From: Spirochaetales bacterium
GTDB lineage: Bacteria > Spirochaetota > Spirochaetia > DSM-27196 > Salinispiraceae
Assembly: GCA_009991955.1 (NCBI GenBank)
Contig: JAACWS010000015.1
Coordinates: 1-64,000, forward strand
Direction of reading: 5' to 3'
Length of the DNA: 64,000 nucleotides
Shown: positions 1 to 8,290 of the stretch, one piece after another
How positions within the stretch are numbered: the first letter of the stretch is position 1
Layout of the letters: each line of letters starts with the position of its first letter
Translations under genes and position numbers: made by a program
The notes under the pieces: model-generated
Told to the model about the DNA's origin: nothing
What the model saw: only the letters and a program-made list of their open reading frames with translations
Databases searched by the model: none

Positions 1-37
1 GCAGTATCTGGTCAGGAGGGCTAAATTGTCTAGGCCA

Positions 38-52
38 CGGGGCTAAATCCCG
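38..52. other. Small hairpin beyond the truncated decarboxylase gene
   Basis: CGGG at 38-41 can pair with CCCG at 49-52 around a 7-base loop. It lies just past the premature stop of the neighbouring UDP-glucuronate decarboxylase gene. Short G/C hairpins of this kind occur at the ends of IS200/IS605-type elements and as weak terminators. With only 37 bases to the window edge, neither reading can be tested here. Confidence 0.25.
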
Positions 53-70
53 CCGTTTTATTCAAATTTC

Positions 71-775
71 CTACTCCGGAAGTCCGGAATGTGGGATTAA
101 CAGTATCAGTCCCCGGACCATATCGTCTACATAACAAAAAGATCTAGTCTGTGTTCCATCGCCAAATACGGTCAGTGGTTCGTTGCGTTTTGCCTGGGAG
201 AAAAAGGTACTCATTACCCGTCCATCACCCTCTCGCATTCTGGGACCGTAGGTATTAAAGATTCGTGCAACTCGAACATCAACATTGTATTGAGTTTTGT
301 AAATATACCCTAAGGTCTCTCCGAAACGTTTTCCCTCATCGTAACAACTCCTGGGTCCAAAGGGATTCACATTGCCCCAGTAGGTCTCCTTCTGGGGGTG
401 CTCTAAAGGATCTCCGTAGACCTCGCTTGTCGATCCAATCAGAATAGGAATAGACCGAGTTTTTGCGAGCTCCAACATTTCTTTTGTGCCCAAGGCTGCA
501 GTTAAAGCCGTTTCTAATGGAAACCTTTGATAGTATTTTGGGCTGGCGGGACAGGCTAGGTGATAGATTTGATCTAATGTTTCTTCTAGGGGGGGAGTTT
601 TACATACGTCTGCCTCAATCAGTCGGAAATGAGAGTTCCCTTCGTGATGGTGAATGTTCTGTCGCGTGCCAGTAGAAAAATTATCCAGACAGATTACCCT
701 GTGGTCTTGGGCGATTAACGTATCTACTAAGTGGCTCCCGAGAAACCCTCCACCACCGGTAACAAGTACGGTCAT
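71..775 (-). pseudogene. UDP-glucuronate decarboxylase (UXS-type), C-terminally truncated
   Basis: This is an extended short-chain dehydrogenase of the UDP-xylose synthase group, which converts UDP-glucuronate to UDP-xylose in the cytoplasm. Visible features are the NAD-binding GGGGFLG at residues 7-13, STSEVYG near 115-121 and the catalytic YDEGK with Tyr145 and Lys149. The frame stops at residue 234 after the conserved RSFCYVDDM stretch. Family members usually run to about 310 residues, so the C-terminal sugar-binding part is missing. The 70 bases beyond the stop do not resume the family sequence in any frame. Its ATG overlaps the TGA of the upstream glycosyltransferase-like gene (ATGA), so the two were translated as a pair. 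It may be a broken gene, or one cut short by an insertion or assembly join outside the window. Confidence 0.7.
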
Positions 776-2403
776 GGGGTATTGACCATTGTATAAGAGC
801 TCTTAGTTTTTAAAAGAATAGATCGAAAGAGTTCAACTTTTTCTTGCGCTACAGGCAATGACGACGAAACCTCGTGGTAACTAGGGAAGTTGTTCTCTGT
901 ACTGTTTTCATCTACAGATACGACTTTCCCCACCATTATCTGGGTACGAAATAAAAAGTCTTGATAAATGGATGCTGAATCCGGAGAAACTAGAAGCCTT
1001 TCGTGTTTCGACCGAAGAAGGATGTGGGTGAGGGTATCCATAATCTTGGGCCTATGTTCCTGGTAAAGAGGATTTGTAGACGCATAGTGACCTAACGAGA
1101 AGGGTAGGCGAATCTTCACGAGATCCTTGTTATTGATAAGCGAAGAGAGCCAAAAAATGTCGTCGGCTGCCCGGGTTGCGGGGAAGAGCAAAAACGATCT
1201 TGAAGGCACTAGGCTATAACACATAGTCTGAAACGAACTATCTCGACAGACCGAAAGGGTGGTAGGACACCGGCGCATGATTCTACTGGTCATAGCGGTC
1301 TGGAATGTCTTTTCATCGGGGAAAAACTTCTTTTTGGCCCCTTCCCCCCAGTGGCGAAAGTGTACGTTACTCCCTAAGCCACTATCGCCGTGGGATCCCG
1401 CACAACACAAGGCCACCTGGGGTTTTCGTGTCCAGAGGAATTCCACTAAAGGGGCCGAAAGGTTATTCCAGTCCAGGTTCTCCCTTAGTAGCTCATGGAG
1501 TTTTGCAGGGGAATCCAGATGTTCGTTGAAGGCTTTCAGAATATCGATTCTTGTGGGTTGGACGAGGGGTGCCATTTCTTCGTAGCTAGGGTAAAACCAG
1601 AAATCTTCACCTGAGTTGTCAAGACAGAGTTGAATTGAGTTATCGGTTGGCTCGGCTAACCAAGTTTCGCAAACGAGGTCGTCATCTATCATGAGTACTG
1701 CGTTATCGCCTGCGGCCAGGTAGGCCGCATTAGCATTGGCCCCGGCGGTCATTTCTGAAAGGGTCAGAGGTTCTTGCCCGGGAAGAACCCCAAATAGTAA
1801 AAATCTTAACTCTACCTTGGTAAATTGGTTTTGTGGCTGGTTAAGGAGCGACTCAATGAGCCCCAATTTTTCTTCGTACCCGAGGTAAGAAGTATCTATT
1901 CGATATTCCTGGGCGAGTTTGTCTACAACAGAACGATTTTTCTTTCGCATTTCTAAAGACTTACTATCGTCGCAAACCCTATAGAGAGGTTCGTGACCAT
2001 ATTGTTTACAATTTTCGATAAAACTTTTCATTCCCCGTTCTAAAAGGTCTGGTCGGTCGCAAGTAACCCAGTTGATAATTGAAATAGATTTTTGCTCTTG
2101 ATGTGGGGTTTCTTCTCCCAGTTCGATCAATCGTCCCTTGAGTTGATCTTGGGTCAGGAGCAAACCTTTTTGGAGGAGCCCAGCGACCAGTTCTTCGGTA
2201 TAGTTAGGATCCTCATTTTGCCACCCTCTGCGCTCGAGAAAAGTGGGAATGTCTTTCGAGGGGGTAAATTGTTGCAGGTTTTGGAGGAGAAAAAGTTCAT
2301 CGGGTTCAAGTTGAAAAACTTGTCCGTTGCTCGTAAGGACGCCAATTGTTCCATCACCCAAATCGTAGTGATCTACCGGTCTACCGATCAGTAAAGGGGA
2401 CAT
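772..2403 (-). CDS. PqqD-like domain fused to a glycosyltransferase-like domain
   Basis: A 543-residue protein. Residues about 5-82 resemble the PqqD / RiPP-recognition fold: a polar start, DLGDGTIGVLTSNGQVFQL, then helices ending in GLL. From about residue 106 a GT-A-like domain follows, with IINWVTCDRPDLLERG, VCDDS and an IDDD motif at 239-242 that could bind a metal-nucleotide sugar. The remaining 300 residues are unassigned. I chose the ATG at 2403 because AAAGGA sits 9 bases upstream; the TTG at 2433 lies against the preceding terminator. It is translationally coupled to the UDP-glucuronate decarboxylase remnant, which fits a sugar-transfer role. No precursor peptide is visible, so a RiPP link is only a possibility. 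Fold assignments rest on motif recognition. Confidence 0.55.
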   Translation of the reverse strand: MSPLLIGRPVDHYDLGDGTIGVLTSNGQVFQLEPDELFLLQNLQQFTPSKDIPTFLERRGWQNEDPNYTEELVAGLLQKGLLLTQDQLKGRLIELGEETPHQEQKSISIINWVTCDRPDLLERGMKSFIENCKQYGHEPLYRVCDDSKSLEMRKKNRSVVDKLAQEYRIDTSYLGYEEKLGLIESLLNQPQNQFTKVELRFLLFGVLPGQEPLTLSEMTAGANANAAYLAAGDNAVLMIDDDLVCETWLAEPTDNSIQLCLDNSGEDFWFYPSYEEMAPLVQPTRIDILKAFNEHLDSPAKLHELLRENLDWNNLSAPLVEFLWTRKPQVALCCAGSHGDSGLGSNVHFRHWGEGAKKKFFPDEKTFQTAMTSRIMRRCPTTLSVCRDSSFQTMCYSLVPSRSFLLFPATRAADDIFWLSSLINNKDLVKIRLPFSLGHYASTNPLYQEHRPKIMDTLTHILLRSKHERLLVSPDSASIYQDFLFRTQIMVGKVVSVDENSTENNFPSYHEVSSSLPVAQEKVELFRSILLKTKSSYTMVNTP

Positions 2404-2437
2404 AGAAACCATTCCTTTCGGGTTGGAGTACAAAATG

Positions 2438-2462
2438 CAAAAACCTCCCGTTACCGGGAGGT
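2438..2462 (-). terminator. Rho-independent terminator
   Basis: An 8-bp perfect stem (ACCTCCCG at 2443-2450 against CGGGAGGT at 2455-2462, 4-base loop) is followed on the minus strand by five T residues. It ends transcription of the small secreted-protein gene and separates it from the glycosyltransferase gene. Confidence 0.8.
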
Positions 2463-2488
2463 CTTATCTCTAACTCAACTACCAACCC

Positions 2489-2962
2489 TCACATCTCAGT
2501 AATACTCAGCTCGGCATCTAAATAGTCGTCATTAAAGTAGGTGCCGATCCAGATACTATAGAGGCCAGATTTCGGTTTGCGGAAGTTTATTCCCGGATTG
2601 ATTCCAACGTCGTCGTCGTTGTAGTGCCAGTTTCCATCGGGGTCGTTTATCAGGAGAACCACGTCCTCACCGAAGCCATTCACCCGAATAGTAAGTGGGA
2701 AGTCACCGTCGGTATCGTAGTAGAAGTTTACGTCTGGAGCTTCGGCTACATAGCCGTAGGCGTCCAGGTTGCGAACACCCCGGACCGAAGAGGTCTCGAG
2801 GTCAACGCTTCCCCCAGCCAGTACTTCCATCGTAAATGGATCGGGTAAAAAACCCCCTTCTAATTCGATAACGTCGTAGGATGGATCCAACTCCCAGTCC
2901 TGGGCGACCGATATAGTTACAACCAGAGCCAAAAGGGCAAAAACGAGCAGCAGCTTTTTCAT
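2489..2962 (-). CDS. Small secreted beta-rich protein, pre-peptidase C-terminal-like
   Basis: A 157-residue precursor. The signal peptide runs MKKLLLVFALLALVVTISVA with likely cleavage before QDWEL. The mature part is acidic, with LLINDPDGNWHYNDDD and a closing GLYSIWIGTY strand, as in the PPC-type beta-sandwich found after many secreted proteases and as stand-alone proteins in spirochaetes and other bacteria. No catalytic residues are evident, so it is probably a binding or structural module. The start at 2962 is fixed by AGGAGGA four to five bases upstream; upstream codons in the same frame have no signal peptide. A terminator follows. The lipoprotein gene lies upstream in the same direction, separated by its own weak terminator. 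Confidence 0.7.
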   Translation of the reverse strand: MKKLLLVFALLALVVTISVAQDWELDPSYDVIELEGGFLPDPFTMEVLAGGSVDLETSSVRGVRNLDAYGYVAEAPDVNFYYDTDGDFPLTIRVNGFGEDVVLLINDPDGNWHYNDDDVGINPGINFRKPKSGLYSIWIGTYFNDDYLDAELSITEM

Positions 2963-3027
2963 AAGTTCCTCCTTTGTAACTATTGCCCACCATGGATCGT
3001 ATTTCCAAGATTTCCCGAAAGTTATCA

Positions 3028-3057
3028 ACAAAAACCTCAAAAAACTATTTCGAGGTT
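3028..3057 (-). terminator. Weak terminator overlapping the lipoprotein stop codon
   Basis: On the minus strand AACCTC and GAGGTT (3052-3057 and 3033-3038) form a 6-bp stem with a 13-base loop, followed by a short T run. The hairpin includes the TGA of the lipoprotein gene. The short stem and long loop make it a weak candidate. Confidence 0.45.
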
Positions 3058-4068
3058 GGGGTATTCGGCTCGGAGTTCTTCCATACGAACCTCCAGAACC
3101 TCTTCGTCGTTGAAGGTAGAAAACTCTCGGACAAAAATGAGTACCGAGTTTGCCGCAATATCCGCTGTGTAGGCGTAGCCGTAAATCCACACCGTGTCAC
3201 CGATAGTGGCTTCTTGGGTCAAATACTCATCGTATCCACCAATCCAGTAGAGGTCGGCCGATATATCATCCGAGGATACTCTCTGACTAAGGGCGAACAT
3301 TCCACTTTGGCCAAAGATTGTCATTTCGGTAGCTTCCAGGGCGGGAGTCGAAGGGGTGGTTGCGGGAAGAGACTCCAGGACTAAGGGGAACCTTACTACA
3401 TCTCTGTCGGGATCGAACCCTATCACAAAGTCCTCGGGGAGGTCTTCTTGGCCAGCCATAAAGTCTCGGGCTGCGGTGAGGGCGTCGGGCACCTGCCGAA
3501 AGCCCAGGTAGGGGACGTGCTCGGGCAGCAACCAGGCCGGTTGGTACCACCAGCCACCGGCGAAATAGAAGGGGTACAGACCGGTTTCCCGTACCATGTT
3601 TCGTTCGAGTTCTTTTTTCCGGGCTACCAGGTAACTATTGTCGTTGGAAGTGCCCAGGGGATCTCCAAGTTCTAAGGGGCCCAATTGGGCATCGACGGTT
3701 TCTAATCCCCCAAAAACTAACTCGTAGGTGTAGTCAACCTTCTGACCCTCCCAAAAGTAGCTACTTTCAATTTCCATGACCGCCCGTAGTCCCCCCCAAT
3801 TGTCTTCGGCAATTTCTATGAGGATGCCGGGAACAAAGGCAGCAATTTGATTAGGACCACCCTGGGGAGCCAGACTATAGGCCGGGTAGGGAGGAACTGC
3901 GGGGAGTTCTTCGGTAACAACCCACGGGGTAGGGGTTTCGACCTCCGGGGGAGAGGAGGCGAGGGGTTCCTCGCCGGACTCGGTGGTTGTGGAGCAACCG
4001 GTCAACAATCCCCCAAAGACGAATAGAACAAAAAAAACAGAAAGACCTAGGTAATATGACTTTTTCAT
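3037..4068 (-). CDS. Lipoprotein of unknown function
   Basis: A 343-residue protein with a clear type II signal: charged MKKSYY, a hydrophobic stretch and the lipobox LLTGC with Cys25 as the expected lipidated residue. A proline- and glutamate-rich linker follows, then a globular region with many Tyr, Trp and Asp residues. I do not recognise a family. It should sit in the inner or outer membrane facing the periplasm. The hexamer TATACT ends 8 bases before the ATG and there is no good ribosome-binding site, so the message may be leaderless. The gene is divergent from mgtE, with 91 bp between the two start codons holding both promoters. Confidence 0.75.
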   Translation of the reverse strand: MKKSYYLGLSVFFVLFVFGGLLTGCSTTTESGEEPLASSPPEVETPTPWVVTEELPAVPPYPAYSLAPQGGPNQIAAFVPGILIEIAEDNWGGLRAVMEIESSYFWEGQKVDYTYELVFGGLETVDAQLGPLELGDPLGTSNDNSYLVARKKELERNMVRETGLYPFYFAGGWWYQPAWLLPEHVPYLGFRQVPDALTAARDFMAGQEDLPEDFVIGFDPDRDVVRFPLVLESLPATTPSTPALEATEMTIFGQSGMFALSQRVSSDDISADLYWIGGYDEYLTQEATIGDTVWIYGYAYTADIAANSVLIFVREFSTFNDEEVLEVRMEELRAEYPNLEIVF

Positions 4069-4124
4069 CCCGAGATAGTATACCCTCGGTAAGTTTTGCT
4101 CAATGAACCAAAAAAGTTCGATTG

Positions 4125-4159
4125 TTGTGAAAGATAGGTCCCTCGTCTATACTGGGGTC
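4125..4159 (+). promoter_or_regulatory. Promoter of mgtE, apparently leaderless
   Basis: TTGTGA (4125-4130), a 17-base spacer and TATACT (4148-4153) match a sigma-70-type promoter. Only six bases (GGGGTC) separate the -10 box from the ATG at 4160, so the transcript would begin at or next to the start codon. Confidence 0.6.
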
Positions 4160-5524
4160 ATGGAACGCGAGCTACACCCTGTTATTCCCGATGAACTTTT
4201 TACTCTTATAGACGAAAAACAGTGGCCGACCCTCGCCCGTCGTCGGCAAGCCTGGCCCGACCCGGTCATTGTAGCTCCAGATATTGAAAGTCTTCTGGGC
4301 GAAATGGAGAAACCCGACCGGGTACTGTTTTTTCGAGCCTTACCCCGGGAGCTGGGAATCGAGGTATTTGCCCTTCTCTCCTCGGAAGACCAAGAATCCC
4401 TTATTTTAGATCTTACCGACCGAGAAACTCGTGCTCTGCTAGCCGAAATGAGCCCCGATGACCGTACAGCGTTCTTGGAGGAGCTCTCGGGCCCAATTAC
4501 CCAAAAAATGCTGAATATGCTCAGCCCCGGGGACCTAAAAGAGGCCAAAGCCCTCCTCGGATACCCCGAGTACAGCGTTGGAAGGCTTATGAGCCCGGAC
4601 TACCTGAGTGTTCGTCCCTCCTGGACCCTCGCCGAGTGTATGGTCCATTTTCGAAAGTACGGAAATGAAAGCGAAACTATGGATGTAGTCTACGTAACCG
4701 AAACAACAGGTCTTTTAGTGGATGCCCTGCCTCTACGAATCTTTGTTACCGGTGATCCCGAAGTCCGGGTTGAAGACCTCATGGACCGGTCCTACGTCAA
4801 GTTATCGGCCTACGCCGACCAGGAAGAAGCGGTTAAGCTCATGACCAAGTATAGTCGGGTAGCCCTTCCGGTGGTCGATTCCACAGGAATCCTTCTGGGA
4901 ATAGTTACCGTAGACGATGCCCTTGAAATTGCCGAGGAAGAAGCCACCGAGGATATCCAACGATTGGCCGGGGTATCGCCCTTGGGGGGAAGCTACTGGG
5001 ATGCGGGAATTTGGGGACTTTTTAAGTCTCGGATTTTATGGTTGGTTATTCTTGTCCTGGTCAACCTCATATCTTCTGGGGTTATTACCGCTTACGAGCA
5101 CCTGCTGTCGGGGTACGTCGTATTGGCAGCCTTTATTCCCCTGCTCATTGGAACCGGGGGGAACGCCGGAAGCCAGTCTGCAACCCTCATGATTCGGGGA
5201 ATTAGTACCGGCGACATACGGCTGGATCAGTGGGGCGAGGTAATTCTGAAAGAATTGGTCATGGGGCTTCTTATTGGGGTTACCCTGGGCATCTTAGGCA
5301 TGAGTATGGGGTACCTACGGGCGGGATTTGAGGTTGGACTGGTAGTGTTTTTGACCCTTACCTCAATAATTACGGTAACAAATCTTATGGGGATGATTTT
5401 GCCCTTTGTCTTGACCAAGTTCAAGCTCGATCCCGCCATCGCCTCGGGTCCTTTGGTGACCACCATTGCCGACGCAGCGGGATTGCTTATTTACTTCTCT
5501 TTTGCGACTCTTATCTTGCTCTAA
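4160..5524 (+). CDS. mgtE: Magnesium transporter MgtE
   Basis: An inner-membrane Mg2+ channel/transporter. The 454-residue product has the family order: an N-terminal helical domain rich in Leu-Leu and acidic residues, paired CBS domains (about 135-260) and five membrane helices. Hallmarks include GTGGNAGSQSATLMIR near residue 330 and DPAIASGPLVTTIADAAGL near the C-terminus, which line the pore and metal site. The longer frame starting at 4103 runs through the promoter, so I place the start at 4160. Family knowledge says that Mg2+ binding to the N and CBS domains closes the pore. The stop codon overlaps the stop of the convergent deoD gene by four bases. Confidence 0.93.
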   Translation: MERELHPVIPDELFTLIDEKQWPTLARRRQAWPDPVIVAPDIESLLGEMEKPDRVLFFRALPRELGIEVFALLSSEDQESLILDLTDRETRALLAEMSPDDRTAFLEELSGPITQKMLNMLSPGDLKEAKALLGYPEYSVGRLMSPDYLSVRPSWTLAECMVHFRKYGNESETMDVVYVTETTGLLVDALPLRIFVTGDPEVRVEDLMDRSYVKLSAYADQEEAVKLMTKYSRVALPVVDSTGILLGIVTVDDALEIAEEEATEDIQRLAGVSPLGGSYWDAGIWGLFKSRILWLVILVLVNLISSGVITAYEHLLSGYVVLAAFIPLLIGTGGNAGSQSATLMIRGISTGDIRLDQWGEVILKELVMGLLIGVTLGILGMSMGYLRAGFEVGLVVFLTLTSIITVTNLMGMILPFVLTKFKLDPAIASGPLVTTIADAAGLLIYFSFATLILL

Positions 5525-6225
5525 AATGCCAGGGTATTGAGGGCCAATTCGGCCATGGCTCGAAAGCCCCGCTCCCTGTCCTGGAGAGCATCGGTCGAAG
5601 GATCGACCAGACTATCACTGACGGTCAGAATGCTTAGGGCCCTTCGGTCGAACTGGGCTGCCAGGGTGAGAAGCTCGGCACTTTCCATTTCTATAGCCAG
5701 GACCTGGTAGGTCGCCCACATTTTCCAACCATCGGCATCGGGCTCGTAGAAGGAGTCGGTGGCCAGAACATTACCTACGTGGACCGGGGTAGAGCCCGCA
5801 GTTGCCAGGTCGTGGGCCTGCCGTAAAAGTCCAAAATCTGACACCGGGGCGAAATCCATACCTTGAAACCGTCGCCGATTCATGTTCCCCGTCGAACAAG
5901 CACCGGCGGCCAAAATTAGGTCCCGCACCTTTACCTTGGGCTGAATTGACCCACAGCTTCCAACCCGGATAACCCGCTGCACATTGTAGTCGCGAAAGAG
6001 TTCATTTACATAAATAGATAGGCTGGGCTGGCCCATTCCCGAACCCATGACAGAAATAGGCTTACCTCTATAGCTACCAGTAAAACAATACATTCCCCGA
6101 ATTTCGTTCACCAATTTTGGAGATTCGAAAAAGGTTTCGGCAATAAACTTCGCCCGGAGAGGGTCTCCCGGCAGCAGAAGATCGGCCGCAATTTCGCCGG
6201 GTTTTGCAGATATGTGAATGCTCAT
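5521..6225 (-). CDS. deoD: Purine nucleoside phosphorylase, DeoD type
   Basis: It cleaves purine (deoxy)ribonucleosides with phosphate to base and (deoxy)ribose-1-phosphate. The 234-residue length matches the hexameric DeoD group. Visible motifs are LLPGDPLRAKFIAETF near the N-terminus, VMGSGMGQPS, RVGSCGSI (phosphate site), AIEMESAEL and SDSL, the last carrying the catalytic Asp region. A ribosome-binding site AGGAG precedes the ATG. It is a stand-alone gene whose 3' end overlaps mgtE by four bases. Nucleoside salvage is also represented in this window by udk and dcd. Confidence 0.93.
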   Translation of the reverse strand: MSIHISAKPGEIAADLLLPGDPLRAKFIAETFFESPKLVNEIRGMYCFTGSYRGKPISVMGSGMGQPSLSIYVNELFRDYNVQRVIRVGSCGSIQPKVKVRDLILAAGACSTGNMNRRRFQGMDFAPVSDFGLLRQAHDLATAGSTPVHVGNVLATDSFYEPDADGWKMWATYQVLAIEMESAELLTLAAQFDRRALSILTVSDSLVDPSTDALQDRERGFRAMAELALNTLAF

Positions 6226-6265
6226 TGATTTTCTCCTGTCCTAATAGTGTACACCAAAGGGCAAA

Positions 6266-7618
6266 ATGAGTACCATACCCGCCATGCATCTTTACCGCCA
6301 CCTCATCCGCTTGTCCCTCCCAATTATGGCGGGAAACTTTATGCAGACACTCTACAATTTGGCCGATACGTGGTTTCTCGGGCGTCTTGGACCGGCTCAA
6401 TTGAGCGCTCCAGGAATTTCGTTTAATCTTCTGTTTTTGCTCATAGTCGTCGGAGGAGGTTTTTCGAGTGCCGGACTTACCCTTATCGCCCAGGCCAAGG
6501 GAAGGAACGACCAAGACAAACAAGAATTCTACCTCGGCCAGTTAGTCAGTTTTATGGCCCTTTCCAGTTTGGTATTGGCAACACCTGTACTCTTGGCCCT
6601 GCCTCTCATTTTTCGACTTTTGCAGGTTCCGCCGGAGGTCTTTGGTTACGCCCTGGACTACCTCCGAATACTCTTGGCCGCTATGCCCCTGACATTTTTG
6701 TACTTTGCCTTTCAGAATATTATGCAGGGTATGGGCGACAGCGTTACCCCCTTTCTCATTCAAGCGGTAACGGTAACCTTGAACATCTTTTTGAATTGGT
6801 TGTTTATCTTTGGTAATTGGGGATTTCCTCGTCTCGAGGTCGCCGGAGCGGCCCTGGGTACCCTTATTTCCCAGGCAATCGCCGTCCTCGTAGGGTTCAT
6901 AATTCTGCAAAAAGGGGTGAAGGGAGTTCGACTCCGACGGAAATACCTACGACCTCAACCAAAATCCTTGGGGCTTCTTATGTCCATTGGAATTCCCTCA
7001 GCCATTGGTCAAAGTAGTAGCGCCTTGGGGTTTACGGTCTTGCAGGGCATTGTAAATAGTCTTGGAACTCCGGTAATTGCAGCGTTTTCCGTAGGAAACA
7101 GAATAATCAACCTCTTTATGCTTCCAGCCTTGGGAATGAGCCAGGCAGTCACCGTTCTCATTGGGCAGAAGATCGGCGCCCGGGAAAAGGGCCAGGCCCT
7201 CCAGGTACTACGCTACGGGGTAGTTACAATCTTTATGTTCATTTCCGTTGGAATGACCTTTACCTTCTTTCGGGGCGAAAGCTTCGTGCGCTTCTTTATC
7301 GAAGACCCCCAGGTTCAGGCCCTGGGGCAGGACTTATTTCGTATTGTATCCCCCTCGGTCGTGCTCTTTGCCCTCTTCACGGTTATTTTGGGAGCCTTCC
7401 AGGGGGCAGGGGACACAAAACCAATTATGGCAATGAACATGGTCCGCCTCTGGGGTTTGCGGGTTCCTATCGCCTGGGTCCTGGTAATTGGTATTGGAAT
7501 TGGTCCTATTGGAATATGGATTTCTATGCTGATTTCTAACCTTGTCACTGCGCTGATGGGATTTTATCTCTTGGCCACCAGGCCGTGGATGGATCGATTA
7601 TCGGCCGGGGCTCTGTAG
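6266..7618 (+). CDS. MATE family efflux transporter
   Basis: A 450-residue integral membrane protein with twelve predicted helices and the MATE fold. MAGNFMQTLYNLADTWFLG is typical of helix 1, and the second half repeats it with the IPSAIGQSSSALGF and FSVGNRI region. MATE proteins export organic cations or drugs in exchange for Na+ or H+; the substrate cannot be read from sequence. AAAGGG lies four bases before the ATG. It is divergent from deoD with about 40 bp between them, and the Nudix gene starts three bases after its stop. Confidence 0.9.
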   Translation: MSTIPAMHLYRHLIRLSLPIMAGNFMQTLYNLADTWFLGRLGPAQLSAPGISFNLLFLLIVVGGGFSSAGLTLIAQAKGRNDQDKQEFYLGQLVSFMALSSLVLATPVLLALPLIFRLLQVPPEVFGYALDYLRILLAAMPLTFLYFAFQNIMQGMGDSVTPFLIQAVTVTLNIFLNWLFIFGNWGFPRLEVAGAALGTLISQAIAVLVGFIILQKGVKGVRLRRKYLRPQPKSLGLLMSIGIPSAIGQSSSALGFTVLQGIVNSLGTPVIAAFSVGNRIINLFMLPALGMSQAVTVLIGQKIGAREKGQALQVLRYGVVTIFMFISVGMTFTFFRGESFVRFFIEDPQVQALGQDLFRIVSPSVVLFALFTVILGAFQGAGDTKPIMAMNMVRLWGLRVPIAWVLVIGIGIGPIGIWISMLISNLVTALMGFYLLATRPWMDRLSAGAL

Positions 7619-7621
7619 CCC

Positions 7622-8290
7622 ATGCAATCGCCCGATCTTTGGACCCCAATTCGTGCCTTCTGTCGACCTCCAGGACGCATTTTGTACACCACTCCCCACC
7701 GTCGTTCATCGGTGGTTATTGTCCTGGCTCCTCCCAAGGATGTAACAAACCCCCAATTAGAAGATCTCTTGGTCTACTTTGAGAAAAGAGCAGCCCACAT
7801 TCCCCAGGGAGGGGAAGTATGTCTACCGGGAGGGGGCATAGAAAAGGGAGAAAGTTCCGAGGCCGCGGCCCTAAGAGAATGGCAAGAAGAAACGGGCATC
7901 CCTTCGTCCCAGATAGAAATGGTCGGGTGCTTTGGAACCCTGGTGCATTTTTCATCTCGGGTGATAGATGTGTGGATTGCCAAGGGTCCCGATCCTCGCA
8001 CCGTTCGCTCTGCCCCAAACGAAGAGGTAGATATCTTGTTTACCTCTAGTCTTCGGGACCTCATGGAGAGCCGATGGGAGTCCTTCGCCTTAGAATTTGC
8101 ATTACGATCAACAGAGAGTTTTCCTATTCCCTCGAGTAGTGGGGCCCGGCCGGCCCAACACGTACCCGTATGGTTCGTTCACGGATTGCCCGATCTTTTG
8201 TGGGGCATGACCGCAGGAATAATGCTGCAGTTTTTACACGAGGTTTTTGGTCGATATCCAGGGAAAATGGAACTTAAGAAAGAAATTTAG
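7622..8290 (+). CDS. Nudix hydrolase, CoA-pyrophosphatase-like
   Basis: The Nudix box is complete: GGGIEKGESSEAAALREWQE followed by ETGI, fitting G-x5-E-x7-REUXEEXGU. The upstream LPGG and the overall 222-residue layout resemble the NudL group that cleaves CoA and related nucleotide diphosphates, though substrate choice is not reliable from sequence. The start is three bases after the MATE stop and has no strong ribosome-binding site, so translation is probably coupled. Its stop overlaps that of the convergent acyltransferase by four bases. Confidence 0.85.
   Translation: MQSPDLWTPIRAFCRPPGRILYTTPHRRSSVVIVLAPPKDVTNPQLEDLLVYFEKRAAHIPQGGEVCLPGGGIEKGESSEAAALREWQEETGIPSSQIEMVGCFGTLVHFSSRVIDVWIAKGPDPRTVRSAPNEEVDILFTSSLRDLMESRWESFALEFALRSTESFPIPSSSGARPAQHVPVWFVHGLPDLLWGMTAGIMLQFLHEVFGRYPGKMELKKEI

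Noticed and set aside
2404-2433. TTG start for the glycosyltransferase-like protein
   Set aside because: It lies directly after the terminator of the previous gene, while AAAGGA with good spacing precedes the ATG at 2403.
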